A DNA stretch of 59,682 bases from Akkermansia muciniphila (lineage in GTDB: Bacteria; Verrucomicrobiota; Verrucomicrobiia; Limisphaerales; UBA9464), in assembly GCA_945883815.1 (NCBI GenBank), contig CAMCYJ010000012.1:1-59682 (forward strand), read 5' to 3'. The first letter of the stretch is position 1. Each line of letters opens with the position of its first letter. The notes under the pieces were generated by a model. That model had not been told where the DNA came from. It searched no databases and was given only the letters and a program-made list of their open reading frames with translations. The translations under genes and the position numbers were made by a program. This document shows positions 52,555-59,682 of the stretch, piece by piece.

Positions 52555-52584
52555 GGTATATTTCTTTGATCAACTTATCATCAA
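52555..52584 (-). promoter_or_regulatory. Possible sigma-70 promoter of the AT-rich cassette
   Basis: On the minus strand TTGATG and TATACC are separated by 18 bp in an AT-rich stretch upstream of the second repeated block. Each hexamer matches four of six consensus positions. Position and orientation fit transcription of the cassette toward 46.4 kb, but verrucomicrobial promoters are poorly known and AT-rich DNA gives chance matches. Confidence 0.2.
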
Positions 52585-52599
52585 TTTAAGTCAATCTTT

Positions 52600-53800
52600 T
52601 AATATTCTTTAGGTTTTTTAATACCAAGACAACTTGATGCAAACGATAAAGATTTTGGCGCTTTTAGTGCCGTTTTGCGTCATATACCTTGTGTTTTGGC
52701 ACACTCCACTGACGCGTTGATTATTTTCGATCTACCCACCGGTGACCGGCGGAATTTTTCAGAGCTTTCAAGAAGTGGCGTTCCAAAAAGTTCGGGCCGG
52801 TTAATGGGCCGGTTAATGGGCCGTAGATTGGGTCTGTGGATTGTTGCGATGGCTTGGGTCTGGTCGTGGGTCAGAACCATGGCGGGCGGGGTCGTTTGCG
52901 GGATCGCAAGGGCCGAGGCCGGACTTAGGTCGCCGCACAGGCGGCGCTTTTCTAGCACCAGTTCTAGACCCTTCACCGGCAGCGCCCCGGAACGGGACAA
53001 TGACAGGCGTCTCAGCAACGTTCCGGAATTCCCGGAAAGTTGCCGGTTTGAAATCCACGATTTTGCCAGATCCTCGGCCCCGTTTTCTTTCCGGATGAAC
53101 GCCCGCGTTTCTTCTTTCTTTCAGATGAAGCCGAATGCGTACGGGGCCCACCAGACTTGATAAGAATTCCCTCGGGCAACCGACAAGCTGAGGCCGAATT
53201 AATGATCCGTTGAGTTTCTGGGTCAGCGGTTTTCACACCGGCAGGTTCCATCGGTTTTCACCCCGTCGCTGACACAGGCTGGCACTGCTGACGAAGACCG
53301 TTCCCTCTTGGGGACATTTAGTTCCGAAGTCGCCAACATCGCCTCCGTGCCCAACGACACTTATTCTTCCACGTGAGAGTAATCATCGCCGAACACCTGA
53401 TCATCGGTCCGGAGCGAACTCTGGAAGCGAACACCAAAAAACTTCGCGAGCAGTGCGAAAAAGCCCATTCTCCCTAAAGCTTCCCTGCGGGCGCAGGCCT
53501 GATCCTGCGGGATTCATCCACGAAGCTTTCGCCCAAGACAACGAGGCGGCCCCGGTGCTGGAACCAGTCGTCGCCAAGGCGTCGGCGGGCCAGGGCCAGA
53601 ACGCGAGAGGCGAGGTGAGTGACCCTGTGCGTAGCTAATTTCAGCCAACAATTTTGGGGATTGGTTCAAGTGCTCCGAGTTGGGACAAACCTCAGCCCGG
53701 CATGGCAGAAAAACTGTCAGGAAGGGTTGGCTGCTCCCAATTCCCTCGTACCCCAATTCCACGGACTTGTATTTGCCTGCAAATCAGTTGGGCTGACGCG
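52600..53800. other. 1.2-kb region without a convincing gene
   Basis: Both strands carry open frames of 60-160 codons here, but all are Arg/Ser/Pro-rich, overlap one another and lack domain-like sequence. On the plus strand a stretch near 53270-53375 reads like protein (SLTQAGTADEDRSLLGTFSS, then EVANIASVPNDTYSST) and could be a gene remnant. A 12-bp tandem repeat lies at 52795. The region marks the junction between the AT-rich cassette and ordinary GC-rich sequence, and may be a decayed accessory segment. Confidence 0.5.
52795..52824. repeat. 12-bp tandem repeat, 2.5 units
   Basis: GGGCCGGTTAAT occurs at 52795-52806 and 52807-52818, followed by a half unit GGGCCG. It sits inside the gene-free stretch. 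Confidence 0.85.
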
Positions 53801-55180
53801 ATGCAAGAACTCCTGCCCACAACGCACTCCCGGGCAAATCGGTGGTGGCCCATCTGCGTGGCAACTGCACTCGCATTGCTAGGAACATGGACCGACGGTG
53901 GACTCCGTGCCGATGACTGGCCGCAATGGCTAGGACCCCAGCGGGATGCCAACTGGAGGGAGACTGGAATCCTGAAGGCATTTCCCGCCGGCGGCCCCCG
54001 ACGGGTGTGGCGCACCGCCATCGGATCCGGATACACGGGACCGGCCGTGGTAGGAAATCGGGTGTACTTGATGGATCGCCAGGTCGCTACCAATGCGGCG
54101 AAATCCAAAAATGCGTTCGACGCATCGTCGATCGCCGGCACCGAACGGGTCCTTTGCCTCAATGCCGCCGATGGACAGGTGGTCTGGCAACGAACCTACG
54201 ATTCGACATACACGCTCAGCTACGCAGCGGGTCCGCGAACGACACCGGTCGTTGCCGATGGTCGCGTGTACACACTGGGAGCCATGGGCCAACTCGCCTG
54301 CCAGAACACCCGGGACGGATCTGTGGTCTGGAGCCGGGACTTCGTGGCCGATTTTGGGCTCAAGGTTCCGATTTGGGGCGTTTCGGCGCATCCACTGCTG
54401 GATGGAAACAAGCTCATCTGCGTGGTGGGTGGCGAAGGGAGCGTGGTGGTTGCTTTCGACAAAAACACCGGGCGCGAACTCTGGCGAGCCCTGTCGGCCA
54501 AGGAGCCCGGTTACTGTCCCCCCGTCATTTACAAACTCGGCGGACGACGCCAGTTGATCCTCTGGCATGCCGAGGCGGTGAACGGACTGGATCCGGAGAC
54601 CGGCCGAGTGCTCTGGAGCGAGCCTTGGAAACTCAACTACGGGTTGGCCATCCCCACTCCCCGTCTGCTGGACGACGGGCTCTTCCTCACCTGCTTCTAC
54701 AATGGATCCATGCGTCTGCGATTTGAACCCGGACGCGAAGTCCCAGTGGTGGCCTGGAAGACCGCGAAGCAAAGCGAGCGCGACACCGTGAATCTCAACT
54801 CCATGATGGCTACACCGTGGGTGGAGAATGGCCATGTGTACGGGCCTTGCAGTTACGGACAGTTCCGCTGCCTGCGTTTGGATACCGGTGAGCGCCTCTG
54901 GGAGACCTTCCAGCCCACCGTGGGCAAGGCCGAGCGTTGGGGAAACTGCTTCGTGGTGAAAAACGGGGCGCAATGGTTCCTGCTCAGCGAACAGGGCGAC
55001 CTGATCATCGCCCGCCTGTCACCGAAGGGGTACGAGGAACTCAGCCGGGCGCACGTCATCGAACCGGACAACCGTGACCCAGGTCGTCCGGTCGTCTGGA
55101 GTCATCCGGCCTTTGCCCACCGGCGAATCTACCTTCGAAACGACAGCGAGATCGTCTGCTACGATCTGGCTGCCCAATGA
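53801..55180 (+). CDS. Exported PQQ-like beta-propeller protein 2
   Basis: This protein of 459 residues starts at the ATG at 53801. An N-terminal signal anchor (WWPICVATALALLGTWTDGG) leads into DDWPQWLGPQRDANWRETGI, the usual opening blade. Further blades follow (VLCLNAADGQVVWQRTYDST, LACQNTRDGSVVWSRDFVAD, VVAFDKNTGRELWRALSAKE, NGLDPETGRVLWSEPWKLNY, LRLDTGERLWETFQPTVGKA). The plan matches the other PQQ-like protein in the window, but the two are not close copies. It is periplasmic. Catalytic or scaffold role is undetermined. Upstream in-frame codons to 53654 are not family-like. Confidence 0.92.
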   Translation: MQELLPTTHSRANRWWPICVATALALLGTWTDGGLRADDWPQWLGPQRDANWRETGILKAFPAGGPRRVWRTAIGSGYTGPAVVGNRVYLMDRQVATNAAKSKNAFDASSIAGTERVLCLNAADGQVVWQRTYDSTYTLSYAAGPRTTPVVADGRVYTLGAMGQLACQNTRDGSVVWSRDFVADFGLKVPIWGVSAHPLLDGNKLICVVGGEGSVVVAFDKNTGRELWRALSAKEPGYCPPVIYKLGGRRQLILWHAEAVNGLDPETGRVLWSEPWKLNYGLAIPTPRLLDDGLFLTCFYNGSMRLRFEPGREVPVVAWKTAKQSERDTVNLNSMMATPWVENGHVYGPCSYGQFRCLRLDTGERLWETFQPTVGKAERWGNCFVVKNGAQWFLLSEQGDLIIARLSPKGYEELSRAHVIEPDNRDPGRPVVWSHPAFAHRRIYLRNDSEIVCYDLAAQ

Positions 55181-55506
55181 CCCGGCCCAGAAATGACTCC
55201 GCACGATCCCAGCCACCCCCGATTGGTTGCCACACGGATGGCCTAGGGGGATTCAAACGAAGACATCATGACTGCCACCCCTCAGAGTTTCCTGCAACTG
55301 GCCCAGCGGGGCTAATTGGGCTAATTGGGCTAATTGGGCTGGGTTGAACCCGTCTGGCACTCGGCATCGAGACCAAAACGGACATCGCCGGTAGGGAAGC
55401 CTCGGGAGGCGACACCCATCAACACGCCGGATTCAACGGGGTTCGACGGAATTTTTACTCGGCGAAAATTTCAACCTCCCGTTGCGAGAGGTTTATAGAA
55501 CCAAAA
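55181..55506. other. Intergenic region upstream of tRNA-Pro strand end
   Basis: This 326-bp gap between the PQQ propeller gene and the 3' end of the tRNA contains a 9-bp tandem repeat and no coding-like frame on either strand. Confidence 0.6.
55311..55341. repeat. 9-bp tandem repeat (GCTAATTGG)3
   Basis: Three perfect copies of GCTAATTGG run from 55311 to 55337, followed by a partial unit. Confidence 0.9.
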
Positions 55507-55583
55507 TGGTCGGGGCGGTGAGATTTGAACTCACGACCTTCTGAACCCCATTCAGACGCGCTACCAAGCTACGCTACGCCCCG
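55507..55583 (-). tRNA. tRNA-Pro (anticodon GGG)
   Basis: The 77-nt cloverleaf on the minus strand has acceptor arms CGGGGCG and CGCCCCG with an A discriminator and an encoded CCA. It has a D-arm (GCGTAGCTTGGTAGCGC), an anticodon stem TCTGA/TCAGA with a seven-base loop placing GGG at 34-36, and the T-arm GTGAGTTCAAATCTCAC. The leading C is typical of bacterial tRNA-Pro. No integrase or attachment repeat was seen beside it. Confidence 0.95.
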
Positions 55584-55693
55584 ACCAGGTTGCTCTTGCG
55601 AGCGGACGGATCATCCAGAAAGCACCCCTGTGGAGCAACAGAATCTTCCAACGATTCTTCACTCCGCCCCCCGGACCGCCCCAATCAACCGCC

Positions 55694-57394
55694 TCAAACT
55701 GGCTCGGCGATGAGGTCGTAATCGGTGTGTCCGATGATGCGGACCTTGCAGAATTTACCGATCGGCACCTTGCCTTGGATATACACGCGGCCATCGATGT
55801 CCGGCGCGTCGGCTTCACCACGGGCAATGGTGTAGCGCCCCTTGAGGGCCGTCACTCCGGCGTCTTCCCCGCGGATCAATCCATGTTCCCAAGAACTGAT
55901 GTTGGCCTTGGACAGCTCCTTCGCAGACGCCTCGCCTTCCGTGAGGACCTTGAGCGTCCGGCCGACAAACCCTTCGGCCACGCCCACGGCGACGCGGTGC
56001 TGCGCGGCCATGGCTGACTCGCGGCGCTTCTGGCGGGTCTTGGGGGCCAGTTGCTTCTCCATCTTGCCGGCCACGGTGCCGTCCTCGCGAGAGTAGGCGA
56101 AAATGCCCAGACGCTCGAAGCGGGTCTCTTCGATGAAGTCAGTCAGGGTCTTGAAATGAGCCGCCGTCTCACCCGGGAAACCCACGATGAAGGTCGTACG
56201 CAAGGTGATGCCGGGGATGCCGGCCCGGATCCGGGTGATCAGGTCTCGAATGTACTGCCCCGAAGTCTCGCGACGCATCCGAGCGAGCATGTCGTCGTGA
56301 ATGTGCTGCAACGGCATGTCCACATACCGCGCCACTTTGGGGCACTCGGCGATGGTCCGGATCAACTCGTCGGTCCAGTGGGCCGGGTGGGTGTACAGAA
56401 GCCGGATCCAGAAGTCGCCCTTCAGCGCGTTCAACTCGCGCAGCAGCGTGCACAGCGTGGTGGCATCGACCGGTAGAGCCTCGGTGGCCGCTTTGAAGCG
56501 TTCCGGCGAGGAAATGGCCCGGCTGTGATTGGCACGAAGGTCGAGCCCGTAATAGGTCGAATCTTGGGAGATGAGGTTCAGCTCGCGGACGCCGTCGGCG
56601 ATCAAGGCCTTGGCCTCGGCCACGATGTCGGCCTGCGCCCGGCTGCGGTGCGAACCGCGCATCCGCGGGATGATGCAGAAGCTGCACGGATGGTTGCACC
56701 CCTCGGCGATTTTCACATAGGCGAAGTGCTTCGGCGTGAGGCGAAAGCGCGGGGTCTCAAACTGCGGAATGTAGTTGGGGCGCACCGTGACATCGACCGA
56801 GGGACCGGCCGGCTGCGGAGCGGCGGTCAGGGCGATACGACTCTTGCCGAAACGATCGGTGCCGCGGAGGGCGGTTTCGTCGGAGTGGTCATGGGCCGGG
56901 GCCTGTTTTTCCAACTCCTTGAGCCGCCCTTTGACCCGGGCTCCCTCAGCAGTCTTCGGAGTCGTCGCCTCGGCTCCCACTCGCAAGGCCCGCTTGGCGA
57001 TGGCCTCATTGACCAGCGTGCCCACCTGCTCCACCTGATCGATGCCCATGAACACATCCACCTCAGGCATGAGCTTGGGCAACTCGTCGCGATAACGCTG
57101 CGGCATGCATCCGGAGACGATCAACGCTTGGCCGCGGTGCGAGGCCTCGCGCAGCGCGTTGTGCTCCAGGATGGTGTCGACCGACTCCTCTTGCGCGGCG
57201 TCGATGAAGGAGCACGTGTTGACGATCACCGCATCGGCCTGCGACGCATCATTGACGATTTCGATCCCCTCCTTGAGCAGCGAGCCGAGCATGATCTCGG
57301 CGTCCACCAGGTTCTTGGCACATCCGAGGGAAATGAGTCCCACACGGCGGGGACGGGTGGTCGTTTTTTTCGGCGCAGTCGGCGTCTTGCTCAC
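55694..57394 (-). CDS. rimO: Ribosomal protein S12 methylthiotransferase RimO, enlarged
   Basis: This radical-SAM methylthiotransferase has 566 residues. The N-terminal UPF0004 domain has SLGCAKNLVDAE, VNTCSFIDAAQEES and VSGCMPQRY, the three cysteines for the auxiliary cluster. The radical-SAM CNHPCSFC motif in KIAEGCNHPCSFCIIPRMRG follows, and a C-terminal TRAM domain closes the protein. RimO usually has about 430-450 residues; the extra length lies mostly in a linker between the first two domains (residues ~145-225, Lys/Glu/Pro-rich) and a second insertion after DSTYYGLDLRANHS. It adds a methylthio group to an Asp of S12 in the ribosome. Confidence 0.95.
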   Translation of the reverse strand: MSKTPTAPKKTTTRPRRVGLISLGCAKNLVDAEIMLGSLLKEGIEIVNDASQADAVIVNTCSFIDAAQEESVDTILEHNALREASHRGQALIVSGCMPQRYRDELPKLMPEVDVFMGIDQVEQVGTLVNEAIAKRALRVGAEATTPKTAEGARVKGRLKELEKQAPAHDHSDETALRGTDRFGKSRIALTAAPQPAGPSVDVTVRPNYIPQFETPRFRLTPKHFAYVKIAEGCNHPCSFCIIPRMRGSHRSRAQADIVAEAKALIADGVRELNLISQDSTYYGLDLRANHSRAISSPERFKAATEALPVDATTLCTLLRELNALKGDFWIRLLYTHPAHWTDELIRTIAECPKVARYVDMPLQHIHDDMLARMRRETSGQYIRDLITRIRAGIPGITLRTTFIVGFPGETAAHFKTLTDFIEETRFERLGIFAYSREDGTVAGKMEKQLAPKTRQKRRESAMAAQHRVAVGVAEGFVGRTLKVLTEGEASAKELSKANISSWEHGLIRGEDAGVTALKGRYTIARGEADAPDIDGRVYIQGKVPIGKFCKVRIIGHTDYDLIAEPV

Positions 57395-57470
57395 AGACCC
57401 TGATCTTAGCGGCTCGGCTCAAAGACCAGCAATCCTGCAGAATTTTTTGACCAACCCACCCAACACCGGA

Positions 57471-57716
57471 TCACTGCCGCTCGTACTCACCCTTGTTCAC
57501 CCGCTTGAAGACCGAGAATCCAGCCTTCTTGGCATCCGTGGTGGAGAGGGGCTTGAGGTGATGCGGAGTGCTGAAACCCGAGATCACCTTGCGGACCGGC
57601 TTCTTGCAGGCCGGGCACGCGGTGAGTTCCGGCGCGGTGATCGGCCGTCTCAGGGTGAACTGGCCACCGCAGGCGGCGCAGTTGCCGTCACACAGTTCGT
57701 ATTCGTACAAAGGCAT
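57471..57716 (-). CDS. FmdB-type zinc-ribbon protein
   Basis: This protein of 81 residues from the ATG at 57716 starts MPLYEYELCDGNCAACGGQF and has a second pair, ACPACKK, giving a four-cysteine zinc ribbon. MPLYEYxC is the hallmark of FmdB regulatory-type proteins, whose function is unsettled. Here the first Cys pair is spaced by an extra insertion (CDGNCAAC). The tail is basic. Upstream in-frame sequence to 57866 is not conserved-looking. Confidence 0.85.
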   Translation of the reverse strand: MPLYEYELCDGNCAACGGQFTLRRPITAPELTACPACKKPVRKVISGFSTPHHLKPLSTTDAKKAGFSVFKRVNKGEYERQ

Positions 57717-57883
57717 GAGTCTCTCGTCGGGAATCGAAAACCATTCCAGTGGTTGGGAAGCCCGAAAGAACTTAGCCCCCACGACCGACCCGACCCGGAC
57801 AACGTGACCGGTTTTCCACCGGGGGCAATTGTGGAAACGGCATGACAGCCTGCGGTCAGGGATCACAGTCTATCGGCAATAAC

Positions 57884-58720
57884 ATGACCGAGCTCGTCAT
57901 CCATTCCACAAACTTGCCCGAGGCCGCGATCATCGCCATCGGGAACCAGTTGGGCCGCTCGCCCGATTCGAGGCGAGGACCATCGGCACGCTGGAACGAC
58001 ACCCCGGCGACCCCAGAACTGCAGGCCATCGCCGAAGCGCATCGAGTGGACATCGCCTTCGTTCCGGCGAACCGGCGACGCGCAGATTTTCGCCTGCTGG
58101 TGATGGACATGGACTCGACCCTCATCACCATCGAGTGCATCGACGAGATCGCCGACCGCATCGGTGTGAAGCCCCAGGTCTCAGCCATCACCGAGGCTGC
58201 CATGCGTGGTGAACTCGACTTTGCCGGCGCCTTGCGAAAGCGGGTGGCCTTGCTCGAAGGACTGGAAGAATCCGCGCTGCAGGCCGTGTACGAGGAGCGC
58301 CTACGTCTCTCGCAAGGAGCCGAAACCCTCCTTCAGGCCGCCCGGGACTCCGGCTGGAAAACGCTCCTGGTGTCCGGCGGGTTCACCTTCTTCACCGACC
58401 GCCTTCAGGCGCGTCTTGGGCTCGACCATGCGGTGGCCAATACCCTCGAAATACAATCCGGCCGGCTCACGGGCCGGGTACTTGGTGACATCATCGATGC
58501 TGAACGCAAGGCGACTGAACTGCGGGCACTGGCTTCTTGGATCGGCGTCGAACCATCCTGTGCCATCGCCATCGGAGACGGTGCCAATGACCTCAAGATG
58601 ATGGGTGTGGCCGGCCTGGGCATCGCCTTCCGAGCCAAACCCGTGGTGCAAGTGCAGGCCACGCACGCCCTCAATTTCAGTGGGCTCGACGGTGTCCTGA
58701 ACCTCTTCGCCCAAGATTAA
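57884..58720 (+). CDS. serB: Phosphoserine phosphatase
   Basis: This HAD-family protein of 278 residues starts at the ATG at 57884 (MTELVIHS). Motif I is LLVMDMDSTLITIECIDEIA with the Asp nucleophile, motif II is LLVSGGFTFFTDRL, and motif IV is AIGDGANDLKMMGVAGLGIA. These are the classic SerB sequences, including the ECIDEIAD stretch. The ~80-residue N-terminal region resembles the short regulatory half seen in gammaproteobacterial SerB. It performs the last step of serine biosynthesis, O-phosphoserine to serine, in the cytosol. Confidence 0.95.
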   Translation: MTELVIHSTNLPEAAIIAIGNQLGRSPDSRRGPSARWNDTPATPELQAIAEAHRVDIAFVPANRRRADFRLLVMDMDSTLITIECIDEIADRIGVKPQVSAITEAAMRGELDFAGALRKRVALLEGLEESALQAVYEERLRLSQGAETLLQAARDSGWKTLLVSGGFTFFTDRLQARLGLDHAVANTLEIQSGRLTGRVLGDIIDAERKATELRALASWIGVEPSCAIAIGDGANDLKMMGVAGLGIAFRAKPVVQVQATHALNFSGLDGVLNLFAQD

Positions 58721-58756
58721 AGCGGTTCGGAACGTTCGGCCTCCACTCCCGTCGGA

Positions 58757-59682
58757 TCATCGAGGATTCATGGTGGGCTTGAGGGGCTGGGTCAGATCTG
58801 GCACGGCCACGCCCACCTCGGCCAACCCGGATTGCAAGGCGTCGAGGTCCCACAAGTACGAGGCGTGAACCACGCTGGAACCGATCAGACGCCGTCCACG
58901 CGCATCCCAGCTGAGCGAGGTGAAACGGAGTTTCTCGGGCATCCGCAGTTGGGAAATCGGGGATCCATCTGAGGCTTCCAGGAAGTGGAGCGAGCGGGTT
59001 CCCAGTGCAACAGCCAAGCGCTGACCATCGGGAGTCACGGCCACGCGACCATAGACCCCCACTGGATCCAGCAACCGCTGCCAGAGGATCTTTCCCGAAT
59101 CGATATCCCACGCCACGAGCCCGTGCGTCATGGCGCCAAAGAGCCTTCGGGACACCGGGCAAAAGACCAGTTCACCAGCCTCGCCCAAGGCGGACAACTC
59201 CGGCGGGAATTCCAGCAACCGCACCCGGAACCCCTCCTCGCAATCTACCACCGCCGGAGCGGCATCGATGCCCCAGCTGGCCAACCACTTTCCGCTGGAA
59301 TGCATCGATCCGATGACACTGCGTGGCGGCAGCGACACGGGCTGCCAACGACCTTGAACATCGCACCGGAACGAGCCATTGGTCGACACGAGCCAGGCTT
59401 CACCGGACGGGGTGATGTCTCCGCGCCCGGAATGGGGAAGCGGTTGACGCTCGATCAATCGCAATCGGGGCCGCGATGAATCCCCTTCCACAGCCAGTGT
59501 GATCCGGTTGCTCAGGCTCAGGGCCCACAGCCGAGTGCCATCGGGCGAGAAGGACAGGTGCCGGATCATGCCGTCGTCACACGGCCAATGCGCTGCTTCC
59601 TTGCGACCTGACTTGGGGTACAACCGAACGCCGTCGTAGGAACCACTGGCCCATCGGTCTCCCGCCGGATGAAAGCGGACCA
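58757..59682 (-). CDS. WD40-like repeat protein, N-terminus outside window
   Basis: The frame is open across the right window edge and ends at 58757. Visible propeller blades include VRFHPAGDRWASGSYDGVRLY at the edge (split here: VRFHPAGDRWAS, GSYDGVRLY), MIRHLSFSPDGTRLWALSLS, TPSGEAWLVSTNGSFRC, GLVAWDIDSGKILWQRLLDP and VAVTPDGQRLAVALGTRSLH. WD40-like C-terminal domains of this type are common in planctomycetal and verrucomicrobial Ser/Thr kinases and sensor proteins, so the missing part may hold an effector domain. At least 308 residues lie in the window. Confidence 0.85.
   Translation of the reverse strand, partial: VRFHPAGDRWASGSYDGVRLYPKSGRKEAAHWPCDDGMIRHLSFSPDGTRLWALSLSNRITLAVEGDSSRPRLRLIERQPLPHSGRGDITPSGEAWLVSTNGSFRCDVQGRWQPVSLPPRSVIGSMHSSGKWLASWGIDAAPAVVDCEEGFRVRLLEFPPELSALGEAGELVFCPVSRRLFGAMTHGLVAWDIDSGKILWQRLLDPVGVYGRVAVTPDGQRLAVALGTRSLHFLEASDGSPISQLRMPEKLRFTSLSWDARGRRLIGSSVVHASYLWDLDALQSGLAEVGVAVPDLTQPLKPTMNPR

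Noticed and set aside
55507-55583. tRNA-Pro considered as an integration site
   Set aside because: No integrase gene and no repeat of the tRNA 3' end were found in the adjoining sequence.

Overview
The window looks like a high-GC chromosome segment of the PVC superphylum, most likely Verrucomicrobiota (Pedosphaera/Limisphaerales-like). This assignment is inferred from family content: several DUF1559-type prepilins with the [19 protein letters not shown] signature, PQQ-like beta-propellers, a DUF1501 protein, a large propeller/HEAT/cytochrome c dehydrogenase, ThuA, CRTAC1 and multihaem-TPR proteins. No rRNA, CRISPR array or intact transposase was seen. One tRNA (Pro, anticodon GGG) is present.

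Layout. 0-2.5 kb: the 3' end of a Pro/Ala-rich TPR protein and a zinc-ribbon membrane protein. 2.5-11.6 kb: a long minus-strand run, read in the order A-type Fe-S carrier, ABC ATPase, two FtsX-type permeases, HlyD-type adaptor, glutaminyl-tRNA synthetase, DNA polymerase III delta', O-antigen ligase; most junctions overlap or nearly touch. 11.7-21 kb: a prepilin, a conserved hypothetical, an ECF sigma factor followed by a possibly broken partner, a GT2 glycosyltransferase, a phosphoribosyltransferase, an SMP-30 protein, YqgE, a nucleoside phosphorylase, and a MarR-CPBP protease pair. 21-26 kb: DUF1501 protein, a small unknown, and a 969-residue dehydrogenase/HEAT/cytochrome protein. 26-32 kb is accessory: a Fic toxin with a VbhA-like antitoxin, an LRR protein kinase with foreign-looking codon use, palindromic repeats, a prepilin-PQQ pair and a HicB-like antitoxin relic with an in-frame stop. 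32-43 kb: CdsA, a five-haem cytochrome/TPR protein with its CRTAC1 partner, then a convergent operon of pentahaem PA14 cytochrome, sorbosone-dehydrogenase-like propeller and ThuA protein. 43.4-44.7 kb: a cluster of decayed toxin-antitoxin modules and repeats. 44.8-46.1 kb: an intradiol dioxygenase and a discoidin-like protein.

46.4-52.6 kb is the most unusual part. A minus-strand cassette, AT-rich over its promoter-proximal half, encodes two tandem paralogous secreted or membrane proteins of unknown family, a Cys-rich pilin-like protein, a MauE/DoxX membrane protein, an LtaS-like sulfatase and a prepilin. The two paralogues are each preceded by a roughly 450-bp block that is nearly identical between the copies, more so than the genes themselves. 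52.6-53.8 kb carries no convincing gene. 53.8-59.7 kb returns to ordinary genes: a PQQ propeller, tRNA-Pro, RimO, an FmdB-type zinc ribbon, SerB and a partial WD40-like protein that runs off the end.

Two themes recur. One is extracytoplasmic oxidation, through c-type cytochromes, propeller dehydrogenases and a dioxygenase. The other is accessory DNA rich in decayed toxin-antitoxin genes and dispersed repeats. Functional statements rest on motif recognition by eye; no database searches were run.
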